From: Porogramme epimiltina
Lineage: Eukaryota; Basidiomycota; Agaricomycetes; Polyporales; Polyporaceae
DNA: 49,285 bases
Direction of reading: 5' to 3'
Assembly (NCBI GenBank): GCA_900155495.1
Contig: FTLJ01000527.1
Coordinates: 1-49,285 of the forward strand
Numbering within the stretch: position 1 is the first letter of the stretch; each line of letters opens with the position of its first letter. Below the pieces are notes generated by a model that had not been told where the DNA came from, searched no databases, and saw only the letters and a program-made list of their open reading frames with translations. The position numbers were made by a program, and so were the translations under genes. This document shows positions 11,856 to 23,439 of this stretch, in pieces.

Positions 11856-12150
11856 TCAATTTCCAAACTTGCGCTCTGCGTCATCCATTGCCCCTGGACC
11901 TTACTAGCACTAGTCATTGTCGGAGCCGCGGTCGATTTCACGTTACCTCTTGCAAGTTGCCTCCTTGCACAATGACTAGTACAGTCTACCGCAGGATCTT
12001 TCACTGCGGCAGCCCCTCCTCCACTCTTATAAGGCTGTCCAACCTCCCCGCCCCGCCCCGCCTCCCCTTTGGATAGCCGGCCGGAGACACGTTCCATGTC
12101 CTTCAACCCTTAGATGCCCAGTTCGTTTAGTAGGCCGCGCAAAATCGGTA
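11856..12150 (+). repeat. Duplicated 5' end of RAD52 (promoter, leader and start region)
   Basis: This piece matches 33389-33630 in the same orientation: CATCCATTG, CCGCGGTCGAT, GCACAATGACTA, CCTCCTCCACTC and CCATGTCCTTCAA occur in the same order at similar spacing. The copy of the RAD52 ATG is at 11972 but its frame ends in TAG after about 33 codons. A later RAD52-internal ATG (12114 here, 33619 in RAD52) has become the start of zinc-finger gene B. The fragment lies exactly between duplication units A and B. Confidence 0.82.
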
Positions 12151-12679
12151 CTGTGACGACTGGAGTCCAAGGCTCGAAGGAGCTCGCGAGCCTCTCCGCG
12201 GCTCTGCGATCGCCCTCTCCTTCCCAGGTGGACGTCCCAATGCCCGCTGAGGAGAAGAAGAAGCGCACCTCGCCCTTGAAGCGCAAGCGGGGCGACAACG
12301 ACCCCTGCGACTCCGACGAGCAGCGCGCCCCGAAGCCCCCACCGCCGCGCCGTCAGGATACTACGCCGCGCTACCAGTGCACTGAGCCTGGTTGTTCATC
12401 CAGTGAGAGCATCCCTTCGCCTTTCCGTGTTCGTGTCCGGACTGATGCACGCCCCCTTCAGAGTTCGCGCGCAGCAACAACCTGAAGGTGCACGTCGACT
12501 CCGTCCACCGAGGGCTGCGGAAATTCGCGTGCCCGGTGGGCGAGTGCACCAAGAGGTTTGGCCGCAAGCATGACCTCATGCGCCACTACCAGAGCAAGCA
12601 CACAACCCTCGGCCCTCCTCAGCGGAAGTCTTCCACGAGCGGGAAGGGTGCGAGGGCGCTCAAGGCCGTGGCGTACTAG
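12114..12679 (+). CDS. Chimeric two-finger C2H2 zinc-finger protein B, 168 aa
   Basis: Exons are 12114-12402 and 12462-12679, with the same phase-1 intron position as gene A and an identical 218-nt second exon length. The first dozen codons (MPSSFSRPRKIG) are in register with RAD52 sequence at 33619 onward (MHGSFGG...). From codon 13 the protein follows gene A: VTTGVQ, RSPSPSQVDVPMP, SPLKRKRGDND, then fingers CTEPGC...HVDSVH and CPVGEC...HYQSKH, both C-x4-C-x12-H-x4-H. It has lost the long acidic N-terminus of gene A, so if expressed it could bind similar sites without an activation domain and compete with A; that is inference. The frame is intact, with all zinc ligands kept. Confidence 0.78.
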
Positions 12680-14640
12680 ATTACACGCAAAGGACTAGTC
12701 GGTCACGTTACGCATCCCTATTATCGGTGTCGTTGATACATATGTGTATAAAATTCGACGAGTCTCTTAACGATTTCTTAGGCATTTCCACGAGTGGGAT
12801 ATCCTGTACAGAAGATAGGGACCATACCGACTCACTTCGTCACATTAATGGTCGCTTTCACTAAGGCTTTAAACCTTGCTACTCTTATTAGCATGCTGGC
12901 CCATTAAACACAACTCGTGTAATCTTTTGATCGGCGAACAGCCAAACGGAACCCTAGGTCCAAGCTTCTAACCCCCGGAGGATATTCCAAGCGAACCTCT
13001 TCGCGCACATAAGAGATGTTGTAACCGGACAAATGGCTCCACCAACTAAGAATGGCCACATGTATGCACCACACCTATACATATAAATCATGAAAGAGCT
13101 ATCACACCATATAAGACACCGATAATATCTTCCTCCTCACGTCTGCACGATATACGTTAATCACCTTATGTTCCTTGTGTAAATGAGCAAAGACACTACA
13201 TACACCAAAAACTCACTTACCGGCCACGGCACGCATCAAAGCACGCTCACCTAGTCCTTCAAGTGCACATCAAGCCAACACCGTCCTATACTTGCTCCTC
13301 GTAGCCTCACGACGTGTCCGTCGCGGCGCGAGTTGAGAATGCCTCAAAAGTTCCGCACGGCTCGCGCTGCCGCCGCCGCAGAACCCAGATCCAGTGGGGG
13401 AGAAATACGCACACCTGTCGTTGTACGTGCGCGCGTTAGGTACGACATTAGGCAAGGACTTGCGGTGGGTGATGTGCATGACTTGAGGTGTTGAGTACAG
13501 CCTCTGCATAGACAGTGACCCTTCTGAGGTACTTGACGCCTTGAGTGCGGGCACGGCCGAGGACGGGGGCGTGCATGCCGCAGGTGCAGTGGGCGATACA
13601 GACTGCGGTGGTCCTAGGGCGCCGAGAGGTGGGCCCGTCTGCGAGCCATGAATGACGCGGTTCGAGTATCGCACTGTGAATGTAGCAGCGCGCGAGGCGC
13701 GCCCGTACGTGGTACTACTAGTCACCCACGGGGTACAGCCTGCAACAGGTCCGGGAGCTTGGTTTGGCGCCAGACGTACGTTCGAGCGCACCATACACGG
13801 AGGGTGGGGCGCGAACCTTTTCATCGCTCGGCGCCCTCGACGAGTCTTCGCCGCAGAAAGCTTCCAGCCTGGGAGAGTGGACGCTCGCGCCGCACCGTGC
13901 TTCCGCGTCTGGAAGCCCGAGACTGGGGTGGCTCGACTACCATTTCTGTAGTGCGTACGTGGGGTTGCCGTGATGTGCGCGCGGGGCGCGCGCGAGGACC
14001 GCTGCCAGGTCTGCGGCTGGACCACTGGAAATGGCCACCTGGGTTCGAAGGTGAGGAGGGCCGAAGGGAGGCCTGCGGCCGAGTGCGGGGTGGCGCCGGG
14101 TGGAGTTCGGGACCTGCCTTCTGGGGGCGCCCGCAGCGTTGGGTATGGCGGAACTCTGATACACACGCGCGCGGCGGACGATCCGGGGAGCGAAGGTAGC
14201 GTCGCGCCCCGGCACGTGAGCGAGCGCGAACACGCGCGGGGGCAAGGAAGGGGGCGAGTCGTCTGCGGCTTTGGCGTCTCGCCGCTGCGTCGACGGAATA
14301 GACCGCCTGAGTGCACGTGCGTGGGCACCCTCGATCCCTGTGACCTCACCGCATTCCGTGCGCCCACGCGAGGTGAAGGCGCAACGGACACTGTCTGGGT
14401 TACGGCTGCCCGGCACTCCTCTGTGCTATCATGTGCACGGCGGCTTACACTCGATCGATCGCGGAGCGCTGGGCATCAAACGTGAAATCGAAACATTGAG
14501 TACGATGTTCTCCGGGGGCGTCTGCACTGGGTGGGCCGGCCGTTTCTCAGGTCTGTGCTTCTGCGTAGTGCTACAGGTTCGAAGTCGAAGTCTAAGCGGA
14601 AAAAGAAGCACAAGGCGAAATCCGAATCGGGTTCGGTAGA
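12150..14640. repeat. Duplication unit B (copy of 9250-11855)
   Basis: It begins at the point where zinc-finger gene B joins its RAD52-derived start and ends shortly after the Lys/Arg-rich stretch at 14577. Landmarks are listed under unit A. The two units differ by many substitutions and small gaps, so the duplication is not recent. Confidence 0.75.
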
Positions 14641-15023
14641 CGGTGGCATCGGCGCCACTGGGCCGACATAGCTTGCAGGGACATGGGAGCGTATTCGGAA
14701 GACTGAGATGAGTCAGAGCGGCTCTTCGTGTTTGCAGTTGCGGTCGCCGCAGAGACGTGCGACATCGAAGACAGGGCACTCGCACAATTTGCAAGGCGCA
14801 GACGGGTCAATTGATGTTTAATATCGACGTGGGCTGCGCTGCGCGGGGGGCGATCGATGGTGCTGCAGGGTCCTCCGATCGTGAGCCTGCCCGCGCCGCA
14901 GTGGAAGTAGGTCCAGGGTGGCTAAGGTGGGAGTGGGGGACAGTTCGGAAGGAAACCACAGCCAGACGGAAGCCTGTGTAGAATTTGGGGAGAGCAGTAG
15001 TAGTAATAGCGACCATGGGGTCG
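12680..15023. other. Sequence downstream of zinc-finger gene B; possible orphan basic exon
   Basis: Most of this is the conserved downstream part of unit B. A 373-codon minus-strand open frame (14391-13270) is Arg/Pro/Ser-rich, matches nothing I recognise and is not kept in unit A. On the plus strand, after an acceptor-like TGCTACAG, 14577-14671 reads GSKSKSKRKKKHKAKSES and ends in TAG; unit A has the matching GSKSRKRKQK at 11823 before it is cut by the RAD52 fragment. This could be the last exon of an unrecognised plus-strand gene, or chance. Nothing is seen in 12680-13160 beyond AT-richer sequence. Confidence 0.35.
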
Positions 15024-16736
15024 TTAAGGGTTGGGTGAGGGGTTCACACCGGTATGTTCTCTATCTGAGTCAGAGCATACGACTGCACCGTAGACTGAAC
15101 CTGGGCTCATGGTGTCCACGGACTGCGGAGCACGAAACGCGATAGTGTCCATGTGGATATCAGCAGATGCCGTAGACCGGCAGTCAAGGTTGTCGAGACT
15201 TGAGTTGTTGGCCCATAAGGGGAAGTGGACGTGCATCGCGGCTGCTTCGCGAAGGTCTAGAATAAAATGACAGGTCGAGATCGCGACGATTCTACGAATA
15301 GATATCAGTCGAAGGTCACAGAACGTGGGAAGGACGCGTACGTTGAGAGCCACTGCGACATAGGGTGGATGAGCTATGCAAGCAGGAATTAGTACTATCC
15401 AGTGAGGAAGCGAGTATAAGCTCACGTAGGTCGTGTGAATCATTCCAATGTTCAATATACAAGCGCCGACGATCGCCCTGGAAGGCGGCGCATGAGCATA
15501 TGGCACATTGCTCACGTACCCTGTGCTTACGAGAAGTAGATGTTCCCTAATGTGTCACCATTCGTTAGTTATCGTGTAAACATATGTAAAAGGGGCGTAT
15601 ACATACCATCACAGAAAAGTACATCCGTGAGTTGAGATGTGAAGCTTATCTTGGCTGACGCCCTCATCGACCTTGTTCGCACCCATGTCACTCCGAGAAC
15701 GATCGTGTTCGCGATCATAGCGCACGCGCGCGATACTACTAACCCTGAAAAGGATGGAGGTGTTAGATGCTGGAACCTCCACAATTACGTGCACACACCA
15801 CTGATATGCGATATAAGTGACAACATAGGGCATTCAAGGTAGTTAAAACTTACATTTTAGAGCGAAACGCAAGGTTGCTGTCTATGTTGCATGAACTGGG
15901 AGAAATGTATGGCTCGAAAGTTGCTCTGTTCTTTATTATTGCGTGCTAGAAGATGATATCTCAGTGCCACGCAATGGCACGCATCGAGAGAAATAGTTTT
16001 AGTCCGCCGCTCACAATGGAGGCCGCAACATACAACGTGCACAGGAGGGCAATCAATGAAGGTGCCCAATACCGCCGTCCATGTAGCAGAGCAAACACTC
16101 TAAGACTACAAAACACTAAGGGGGTATCCAAGTGCACCAGCGTTGGTGATCCGGCCTTTGCGCGCAGCAATACGGTAATGTGTACTGACCTGCTGACACG
16201 ACACACACGATCATGTTCGCGATCAACACTATTCGTAATAAAAGTGTGCAGCTAGCGACAACCGTGGTACGTGGCACTCAGACGTGAGTGAAACGTCGAG
16301 GATATTCGCCTACCTCTGTAACATGAGAAATAAGTAAGCTTATCAACGATTGTAAAGATTAAAATAATGAGCAGCTTCACCTGATCAGACTTCTTGGGAA
16401 ACAGGAGTATAATCAAGATTTGAGGGATCGTAGATGCTAGAGCTGTGTAGCGGGAAATAAAGAAAATAAATGACGGCGAGCCGGAGCGTGCATTCCTCCA
16501 CACGTATTTTACCTCTCGGTCGAGGGTAAGGACATGATCGTATAGAAGCAGAGCTTTGCACATTCATCGTCACAGCGTTGAAGAAAGGGGACATCATCAC
16601 TCACTGACAGACGCCATACAGCTGAGCTGTACAACGAGACTGGAAAAAAGAATCAAGTTGGAAGTGCAGCAAAATTGAGACGGGTCTAGACTCACTTCTG
16701 GTGCGCTAAGATAGTCAGGTTGTCAAGTAAAATCAT
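15024..16736 (-). CDS. DUF6533 membrane protein 1, 13 exons with two 2-nt exons, 337 aa
   Basis: Exons: 16736-16696, 16639-16605, 16553-16381, 16315-16314 (AG), 16251-16190, 16115-16015, 15945-15854, 15800-15799 (TG), 15744-15607, 15546-15531, 15477-15426, 15373-15342 and 15291-15024. They total 338 codons. The DUF6533 signature is LLLYDHVLTLDREVKYVWR in exon 3, followed by hydrophobic helices (ISRYTALASTIPQILIILL; VLIANMIVCVVSA; APSLIALLCTLYVAAS; IANTIVLGVTWVRTR; IVGACILNIGMI) and a hydrophilic C-terminal tail after FILDLREA. About seven membrane spans are likely. Function of the family is unknown. The gene is divergent to zinc-finger gene C. Without the two 2-nt exons the frame breaks twice. 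Confidence 0.82.
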
Positions 16737-17687
16737 TTGGTGCAGTTCACTAGTTTCTAGGCCGAGGGGGGCATTATCTGGGGATATAGTGATCCGTGGA
16801 TGCTGCCAGCTCCCTTATGTGTCTTGAAAAGGTGGACGCCCGTGTACCGCTAGGCTGTGTCACTGCTGCGCTGCCTGCGCAGGAAGTATACCCATATATC
16901 ACGCTAGTAGACAACTTTTTTGTATCAGCGTTGCGCGGAGCCGATGATAAATACGGGCGCTATGCGCACCTTGTCCCAGCTGGCTCGCGCGCTCACAAGT
17001 GGCACCGGGATTGAGTACTGAGACCCTGAACCTGATTGGTTTCATGACTGGGACGAAATTTAAGGTGCAGAGCTGGGGCTCCACATCATGAAGCGATGGA
17101 CGGGTCGCAGTCCGAAGCCAGCGGAAAGCGTGAGAGAAAAGAAGATCTGGTTCGCGGTCAGACCGGTTCGGTTTTGATTAGGGAGAGTCGGCCTGGCCTG
17201 ATAGACGCTCGCGGCGGTGCACAGACTCCTGGCCAGCGAAATCCTGAAAGACGTTCATGGGAACCTGCATCGACAACGCATCACGGTTGCTTCTGCAATG
17301 CACACGTCCATATGCTCGACCGAGCCCTTATGCTTCGGCCTGGAGCTGCTAGAAGCTATATACCCAGCCACCAGTGTATCTGTAGTATCAGTGAGTCGAA
17401 CACTTCTCTTTCGAGTCAGCCTGGTGGTACTGAAGCATCGTGTACTCGGCATTAAAACGCTAGGTCAATCCCTCTGATACTCAATCTAGAAAGTATGCCC
17501 CGACTCTGTGGTCCGCATTACTTTCCACCACGCGGAAGGCGCTGCAGGGGCGTTCACGGACCTTAACTACATATGCGTACGTTCTTCTCCAAACTCTCCT
17601 CCCAACCACCACCACTCCCCCCAAGCTACCTCCCCCGTCGAACCGTCTCTCACAACGTCTCCCTGCCCCCCATCCTCGTTGCCACGC
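16737..17687. other. Divergent intergenic region, DUF6533 gene 1 and zinc-finger gene C
   Basis: It must contain both promoters. The last 120 bases before 17688 are pyrimidine-rich with runs of C and CCACC, and resemble the leader before zinc-finger gene D (23320-23439). No gene-like frame was found; a 119-codon frame at 17096-17455 has no recognisable features. Confidence 0.4.
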
Positions 17688-18498
17688 ATGCAGTATCCGT
17701 ATGAGCTCAACAGCAGGCGCCCTCGCGGGATGACTGAGGCCGCCCTCCATCACAATCCCTCGACTTTCATGTACCTGCCGTCGCTGCCGCCTCCGCAGCA
17801 GCAGCTGTACGACAATGCCTTGCAGTCTGTGGAGACCGACATGGAGCTCACAATGATGCTGTCTGTGAACCACAGTGGGCATTCCGCCTGGGGAGGGATT
17901 GACCCCGCCCTCCAAGGCATGCTCCCCCGCGCGGAATCATCCCTGCAGTTTCACCAATCCAGGTTTTCTTCTGCATCATATGAGGACTATGACAGTAGCT
18001 CCACGAAGATGTATCTTCAGCAGGAAGTGTTTCCGTCTACCCCGTTCCCATCACCCCCCCGGGATGTTCTGCATACCTCCGTTTGCCTGCAAGGACTGCC
18101 CCTAGACGGCGCGGCCCCTTCAAGTACTCCTGAGCATCTTGCGTCCTTCGCAGGCTACACTGAAAATCTTTTCCCACCTGTGGGCCAGTGTCCAGTAACT
18201 TCGCAGATGGAAAACCGCCTTCCTAGTACCCCAACGGATGCGAGGAAGCTGATACCCACTTGTAACATATGTGGCTTCAGTACGTCATTGTGCCTCATAT
18301 ATGTTACACACTGCGCACCATACTGACTGTGCTGATACAGTTCCGAAGTGTCCACGAGATCTTAATCAACACAAGGAATCACATCTGCCACGGGAAGCCC
18401 GGAAGCAGTTCCTCTGCGACGTTCAAGGTTGTTGGAAGAGTTACCTCCGCGCGAACGACTTGAAGAGACACAAGGAGAAGCCTCATTCCCATCACTGA
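17688..18498 (+). CDS. Two-finger C2H2 zinc-finger protein C, 249 aa
   Basis: Exons are 17688-18279 and 18341-18498 (phase 1, donor GTACGT, acceptor GATACAG). The start is the first in-frame ATG; upstream the frame stays open only from GTG. The N-terminal two thirds are Ser/Pro/Gln-rich with an acidic middle. Finger 1 (CNIC...HKESH) is C-x2-C-x12-H-x3-H and is split by the intron just after CGF. Finger 2 (CDVQGC...HKEKPH) is C-x4-C-x12-H-x4-H. The protein ends ten residues later at HSHH. It is a paralogue of gene D (same intron position, same end) and more distant from A and B. Likely a DNA-binding regulator; target unknown. Confidence 0.83.
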
Positions 18499-19640
18499 CT
18501 AGTAAGTATATGCATCCCCTTTATTTGCTTTCCTGGTGCACCGACTGACATATGATACATCATACGCCTACAGCTCCACCCATCCGATTTCGTTCCGTAG
18601 TCGCCTAAAAGACGACGTTCTCGAAGACTGCTCAACACAGTTTGAACGGTCCTCAATCACGCCGACTTCCTAGACCTCCACGGATGTCCCCGGATGCTAC
18701 ATGCCCATGCACGTGCCTACGGCCTCCTCCGCATCCCCAGTATAACCTGCAGTACCTGCGCCTCAACTTCGTGCACCCCTCGAGTGGGCGGCACGCGACT
18801 TCCGTCCTGACCTAACGATTTCTCGATCTCCTACCTAGCGAGGAAGGAAATCAAGATTCTATCGTGGAACAGGACGAGGGTTGCGTGTCGCCCCTCGAGG
18901 TGTGCTCGGGTGGCTGGCGCGCGCTGTAGGTTCTGGCTTTTTGCGGTAGGGCGCCGTTTGCGCTCTCGCGCGTATCACGATAGACATTTCACACAGCTTG
19001 CCAATGTCTCCCACAGTTCGCCTCTCTTTCTTCCCCCCTTTCTTTCTCCACTCGTCTTATCACCCTGGACTCGCCTAGCCATCAGCGCGCTGGCATTGGC
19101 CTCCCTGCCTATTTTGTATCGACTCCCCCCATTTCAACTCCGTTCCCTCTCGGACGATCCCTCCTTCATATAGATACTCTGCTGTCCTACTCGTTAACGT
19201 GACCTAATTCTGACGTACGATAAGATTACGAACTCTCTTACGCATTACCGTCCCTGTGGCCGTATTACCATCTTCGCTCTCACTTCCTTCGTTATGGATC
19301 TGGGTTTTCTCTCATTTGTCTGTCCATTTGCCCCTTTCGATCCCTGTTGCCTCCTCGCTTGCGGCTCGTATTGTTCTTACTACCACCAAGCCCCGCTGTA
19401 CCAAATCGAGATGCCCTCGCACCATGTGTTGTTCTATATACGTCCGCGAATCCATGTGCTTTGCACTTGTACCCGAACCAGCGGAAACTGTATCGGGCTA
19501 GTAACCCCTATGCTATGTCCGCCGAGATGATTGTGCACTTTATGATGGATGTTTGCCATGGGATCGCGTTTGCGACGCGTGTTTAGTCAATGACACGGTC
19601 ACGTGACTTGATGCGTTCCTGGTCCGTGCGCATGCTGGAT
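18499..19640 (+). repeat. Conserved 1.1-kb segment downstream of zinc-finger gene C (copy 1)
   Basis: It aligns almost end to end with 24266-25450. Shared blocks include CATCCGATTTCGTTCCGTAG at 18584 and 24344, GACGACGTTCTCGAAGACTG at 18611 and 24372, CCCTCGAGTGGGCGGCACGC, and AATGACACGGTCAC at 19588 and 25399. A splice donor (GTAAGT, 18502) lies three bases after the stop codon and a matching acceptor (CCTACAG) ends at 18573, suggesting an intron in the 3' UTR. No frame is kept in both copies, so I read it as a long conserved 3' UTR or a non-coding transcript. Confidence 0.7.
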
Positions 19641-20955
19641 GAGGCAGCCCGAACGGCACCGCCATCCTCGTCCTCTGAGGCAGATCTGTTACACTGCTAT
19701 ATTTATCCCTTCTTTCCACGCATCAGCTAGCAACCATCCTATGGCTTTGGACTCGTCAAAAACAAGCATAGTCCATTCATAGTGATTGGTGAGTCAAGGT
19801 CTGGCAACGCCGTCCAATACGCCCGTGGTTCCCCTATTTGGGTCTCGTAGGGAAAAAAATTAAAGGTGTTTGTATTTCTGTCCGCCGTCATACAGCTTCC
19901 GTCTCGTGCCTATATGCTAGAGTCTACTAAAAGCATTTTCAACGCTTGCCATATGAATTATGAAGCTGCGGGCTAGGTTGCATTGCCACACATTCTGTCA
20001 ATGTAGCGTCTCATGCGCAAGCTTTTAAAATAACTTACAGAAACAGCTATCAAAGACAGCATTGCAGATGAGAATTGGCGATGTGCCGTGGGTTCCTGGA
20101 TGTAGTAAGCTGATGTGCTAATGTGGATGATGAGGCATCGTCTCCGAAGAGGTTGACTCTCTCGGGAGAAGCGAGATTGAGTTATGTCAGGTCGAGGCCC
20201 TCATTTTGCACCCGGGGGGCATTTTGACACCTTGAGTCTACCCCGAGGAAGTAACTACATACTGACGTCTCATTGATTAGATGCCATTTATCGCTGAACA
20301 GCTCTCTCCAATTCTCTGGTGTAGACCAAAATAAATATCGTCTTCCGCGGAAACGTTATTGAACTCATATCAGGCACGAATACGTGGTCACACGACATGT
20401 CTTGGCTACATCGCTCGGGCAGCTGGTTCCTCTTCCCTGGCTCTCCTTGGCAAGCGTGAGAGGACGCCCCTCGACAATTATAGATTCGATTGAAGCTTGC
20501 AATTACTGGTCGTGTGAGCATTTACTTGTCTCTCATGTCGCGTGAGCAGTAGCATCTTCCGAGGATAGCGCCTCGTCAGCACCCTACACCTTGCAACCCC
20601 CCTAGATCAAGCCTTCATCTGAGCTCACTGAGTTCGGGATACACCCGGCGTTGACATGGTGCCTCGAGTGCAGTATTCTCGACACCCTGTGAGCTCGGTT
20701 TGTCTGGATTTGCTTCTCCTCGCTACAGCTGAACACATGTACGTCTGTACCGGGGGGGTCCTGGCCTTGTGTGCCCGTCGGTAGAATATCAGGATACCGT
20801 CAAGGACATTTGGATGACTCAGCTCCGAGGGCGGATAGGGATATGATGCCCAGGTAAGCACCAGTTTCTCTACTACTAAAAGCCGCCGCTCCACATATAC
20901 CGGTACTGTCTGTGGGATCCTCTTTCCATCCCCCCGCTCGTATTGCAAACTCAAG
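19641..20955. other. Intergenic region upstream of DUF6533 gene 2
   Basis: No supported gene. Open frames at 20521-20288 and 20969-20625 (minus) are short and featureless. The stretch is AT-richer than the zinc-finger units and contains the promoter of the plus-strand gene at 20956. Confidence 0.4.
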
Positions 20956-22667
20956 ATGGGTTTTACCACCGCTGATTACGCATTATTCAAGTAAGTACCT
21001 TGAGCGCACGTATCCCGGCTACGCTAAATTTCCTCCTTGTGGTTGTCTCCCCAGTGAGCAGGCCGATCTAATCTACGTCTCGTCGACCGGTAAGAATTTT
21101 ACAGCCTTCTGAAGTAGCGAATCTCACACCTCTACGAATAGTTATGCTCATCTATGACTCCCTCCTCACCTTCGACCGCGAATTGCGCTACATATGGCGG
21201 CTTCCCGTCACCCTCTCCGCGGTCTTATTCTTCCTAATGCGCTATATCGCGTTGTCTGCGGTATGCGTCCTTGTCCTTCTGGAGATTACACCCCTCGTGA
21301 CCGGGTCGATCGTGGTATGTTTACCTTCCGTCCTTTCTATTGGAGTAGATGCTCATTCTTACAGGGGTGAGCATGCAAGCCGCTACTTCCTTGCGTGGGT
21401 GCCGACTAAACATTGCATCCTCCGCAATAAAACAGATGCCAAGGGCTGATCTGGGGAGAGATAGGAGTGGATGTCATAGTTCTCATTTCGGCAACAAGTG
21501 AGTGAGCCAACTCGTGTGCGTAGGTCATTATATTCACTTCCCTGGGCAATACCAGTCTTTTCCTGCCTTCGTGTCTACGTCCTATGCTTCAAGAAGCCCT
21601 TGGTTGCCATTCTCGTCATGGTCCTAGGGGTGGCCCATCCTATCATATCCGTGGTACGTATGTGGCGTTCTTGTTCTTCCTTTCCTCAGTTCATTGGCTC
21701 ACGCGTACACTGCGGTAAGTATGCGTTCTCTAAGACACTACGCACATATCTGGTATCCGAAGACCTCAGTACCTACGACGGCGACACATGCAAGTATTAC
21801 TATATTGCCGATGAGCTACTTGTTAGGTTTGTGTCCATTTTTGCGCGGACGACCTTCATATAGCTGACGTGAAATGCAGAGGTGTGTTCCAGCGACACTG
21901 CAGCCTCGCTCAGAGGTGTAACCTTAGCGACCGATAGGTATCCTAGTGTCTCGCTCGTGCAGCATCGTGGCAGACCTCTTCGTGTTGGGAACGACTTGGC
22001 TGAGGGCATGGCCGAGGAGGACCTCCGGGGGCCTTCGGTCCGCCATGTCAGTTGTTCTGTTCAAAGACGGTATGCCTTTCAGCCATGCCTACAAAATTCC
22101 TCTGACAAATCAACAATTCAATGGCGAAGGAACTCTATACTTCGCGTGAGTGCCCCCAGACTACGTGACGGTGCTCCAAACAACGATAAAATGACACTCT
22201 TGTCAGTGCTCTGGTGCTCGTCAATATGGTCAGCATGGTCTTGGTCATGGAAGGCGCGGTGAGGCTTTGAGATTATAAAAATATACTGCAGTTTCTCTGA
22301 CGAGATGAAACAGCTGCGAACCTCGATGACCGTACTCATTGGAACGTATGCTACCTTGTTTTCTCCTTATACTCGTTTCAACGTGACCTCTGACTCCTCC
22401 CGGCCACCCTACTTCCTCAGATTTACGGTCGTGTTCACTTGTCGGTTCATTCTTGACCTCCACGAAGCCAATGAACAGTCAAGAGAGAGCAGTATGTTCT
22501 CCGATGCGTCCGTAGCGTCCAACTCCGGAGGAAGGGCCAGGGAAGCCAGCCGATGGCGTGCTCACGGTGGCATGGAGAGTGGCATATACGGCGCAACCAT
22601 TGACTGGGCACATTCGATCAGAACAAATGATTCGGAAACGTATGAACCCCAGGTGGAGAATTCGTGA
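20956..22667 (+). CDS. DUF6533 membrane protein 2, 13 exons with two 2-nt exons, 330 aa
   Basis: Exons: 20956-20990, 21055-21089, 21142-21314, 21365-21366 (GG), 21436-21497, 21556-21653, 21720-21826, 21880-21881 (AG), 21938-22069, 22130-22145, 22207-22258, 22314-22345 and 22421-22667; 331 codons in all. The protein starts MGFTTADYALFNEQADLIYV and carries MLIYDSLLTFDRELRYIWR (DUF6533), then SCLRVYVLCFKKP, SRSCSIVADLFVLGTTW and CRFILDLHEANE. The tail contains SGIYGATIDWAH, a motif shared with paralogue 3. If the sequence between 21365 and 21497 were one exon it would contain three in-frame stops, so the intron 21367-21435 is needed. It lies downstream of zinc-finger gene C in the same orientation. 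Function unknown. Confidence 0.83.
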
Positions 22668-23439
22668 GAGTTGTTGCAAGGGCTTGAATTGAGACTCTGT
22701 TGGAGTTATATGTTCGTATCAGGCTGTCAACATCAATGGCTAGTAGGATACACTAGTAGGTCTATGCAATCGAAGGTCCTTGCTAGAAGTCAATACCGAG
22801 ATTTGGGTTAGGAGTGTATGAACTTATCGAAAGGATCAACCCGAGACTCGAGTTTATTCAGGCTTAGGCAGGGGTATCAGTTCAAGTTAATATACCGTCT
22901 TCGTTGTGCAGATCGGTTCGTTTTTGATGTCGGGAAACGATCCGGTCCGTCATCGGACCGCACGTGATCATGACCGTCTGGTCCACGAGTCGTACGTAGT
23001 CAAGGAAGCCTCGCTATTGTGACAAGCTCTCTCAAAGAGTAAGCCTGTCGGAGGGCTCGAGTTGGGGATTGAGGGTAAGTCTGATCTCACATTCCATGTG
23101 CAAACCGTGACTGCTGCATAGTCCCGACTCTCTTTGGAGACATTATGAGACGAGTCTAGGAATTGCTCTCCTGGCAGCATGGTGACATCTGGATGATGCA
23201 CGCACACATGTACTCGGACTTGGCCGAGGTCACCGCGGGGCCAATCCGGTAAGTGGGTACCACGAGGCCTGTCATCGTTATTTGGATTACATGTAAGGCG
23301 CTGTAGGACCCGTCTGCAGACTCCCACACCTGTGCTTCCTTCCCCAACTCTCCCTTCAACCACCCCCCCCCCCCCGCTTCTGAACGTCGTTCCGCCCCTC
23401 CTTTCCTCACGTACCAATCTCACGAAACACCTGAACATA
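22668..23439. other. Intergenic region between DUF6533 gene 2 and zinc-finger gene D
   Basis: No supported gene. It ends in a pyrimidine-rich leader with a run of twelve C residues at 23365-23376 before the ATG at 23440; this leader resembles the one of zinc-finger gene C. Confidence 0.45.

Noticed and set aside
14224..14300. Mating pheromone or STE3-type mating locus
   Set aside because: DUF6533 proteins are not STE3 receptors, no homeodomain genes are present, and no CaaX-ending pheromone precursor was found.
13270..14391. 373-codon minus-strand open frame in unit B
   Set aside because: Arg/Pro/Ser/Ala-biased, no recognisable motif, and the aligned frame in unit A is interrupted by stops and shifts.
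21365..21497. DUF6533 gene 2 as a frameshifted pseudogene
   Set aside because: First suspected because exon 4 read as one block contains three stops. Treating 21365-21366 as a 2-nt exon with an intron to 21435 restores the frame and matches the paralogues.
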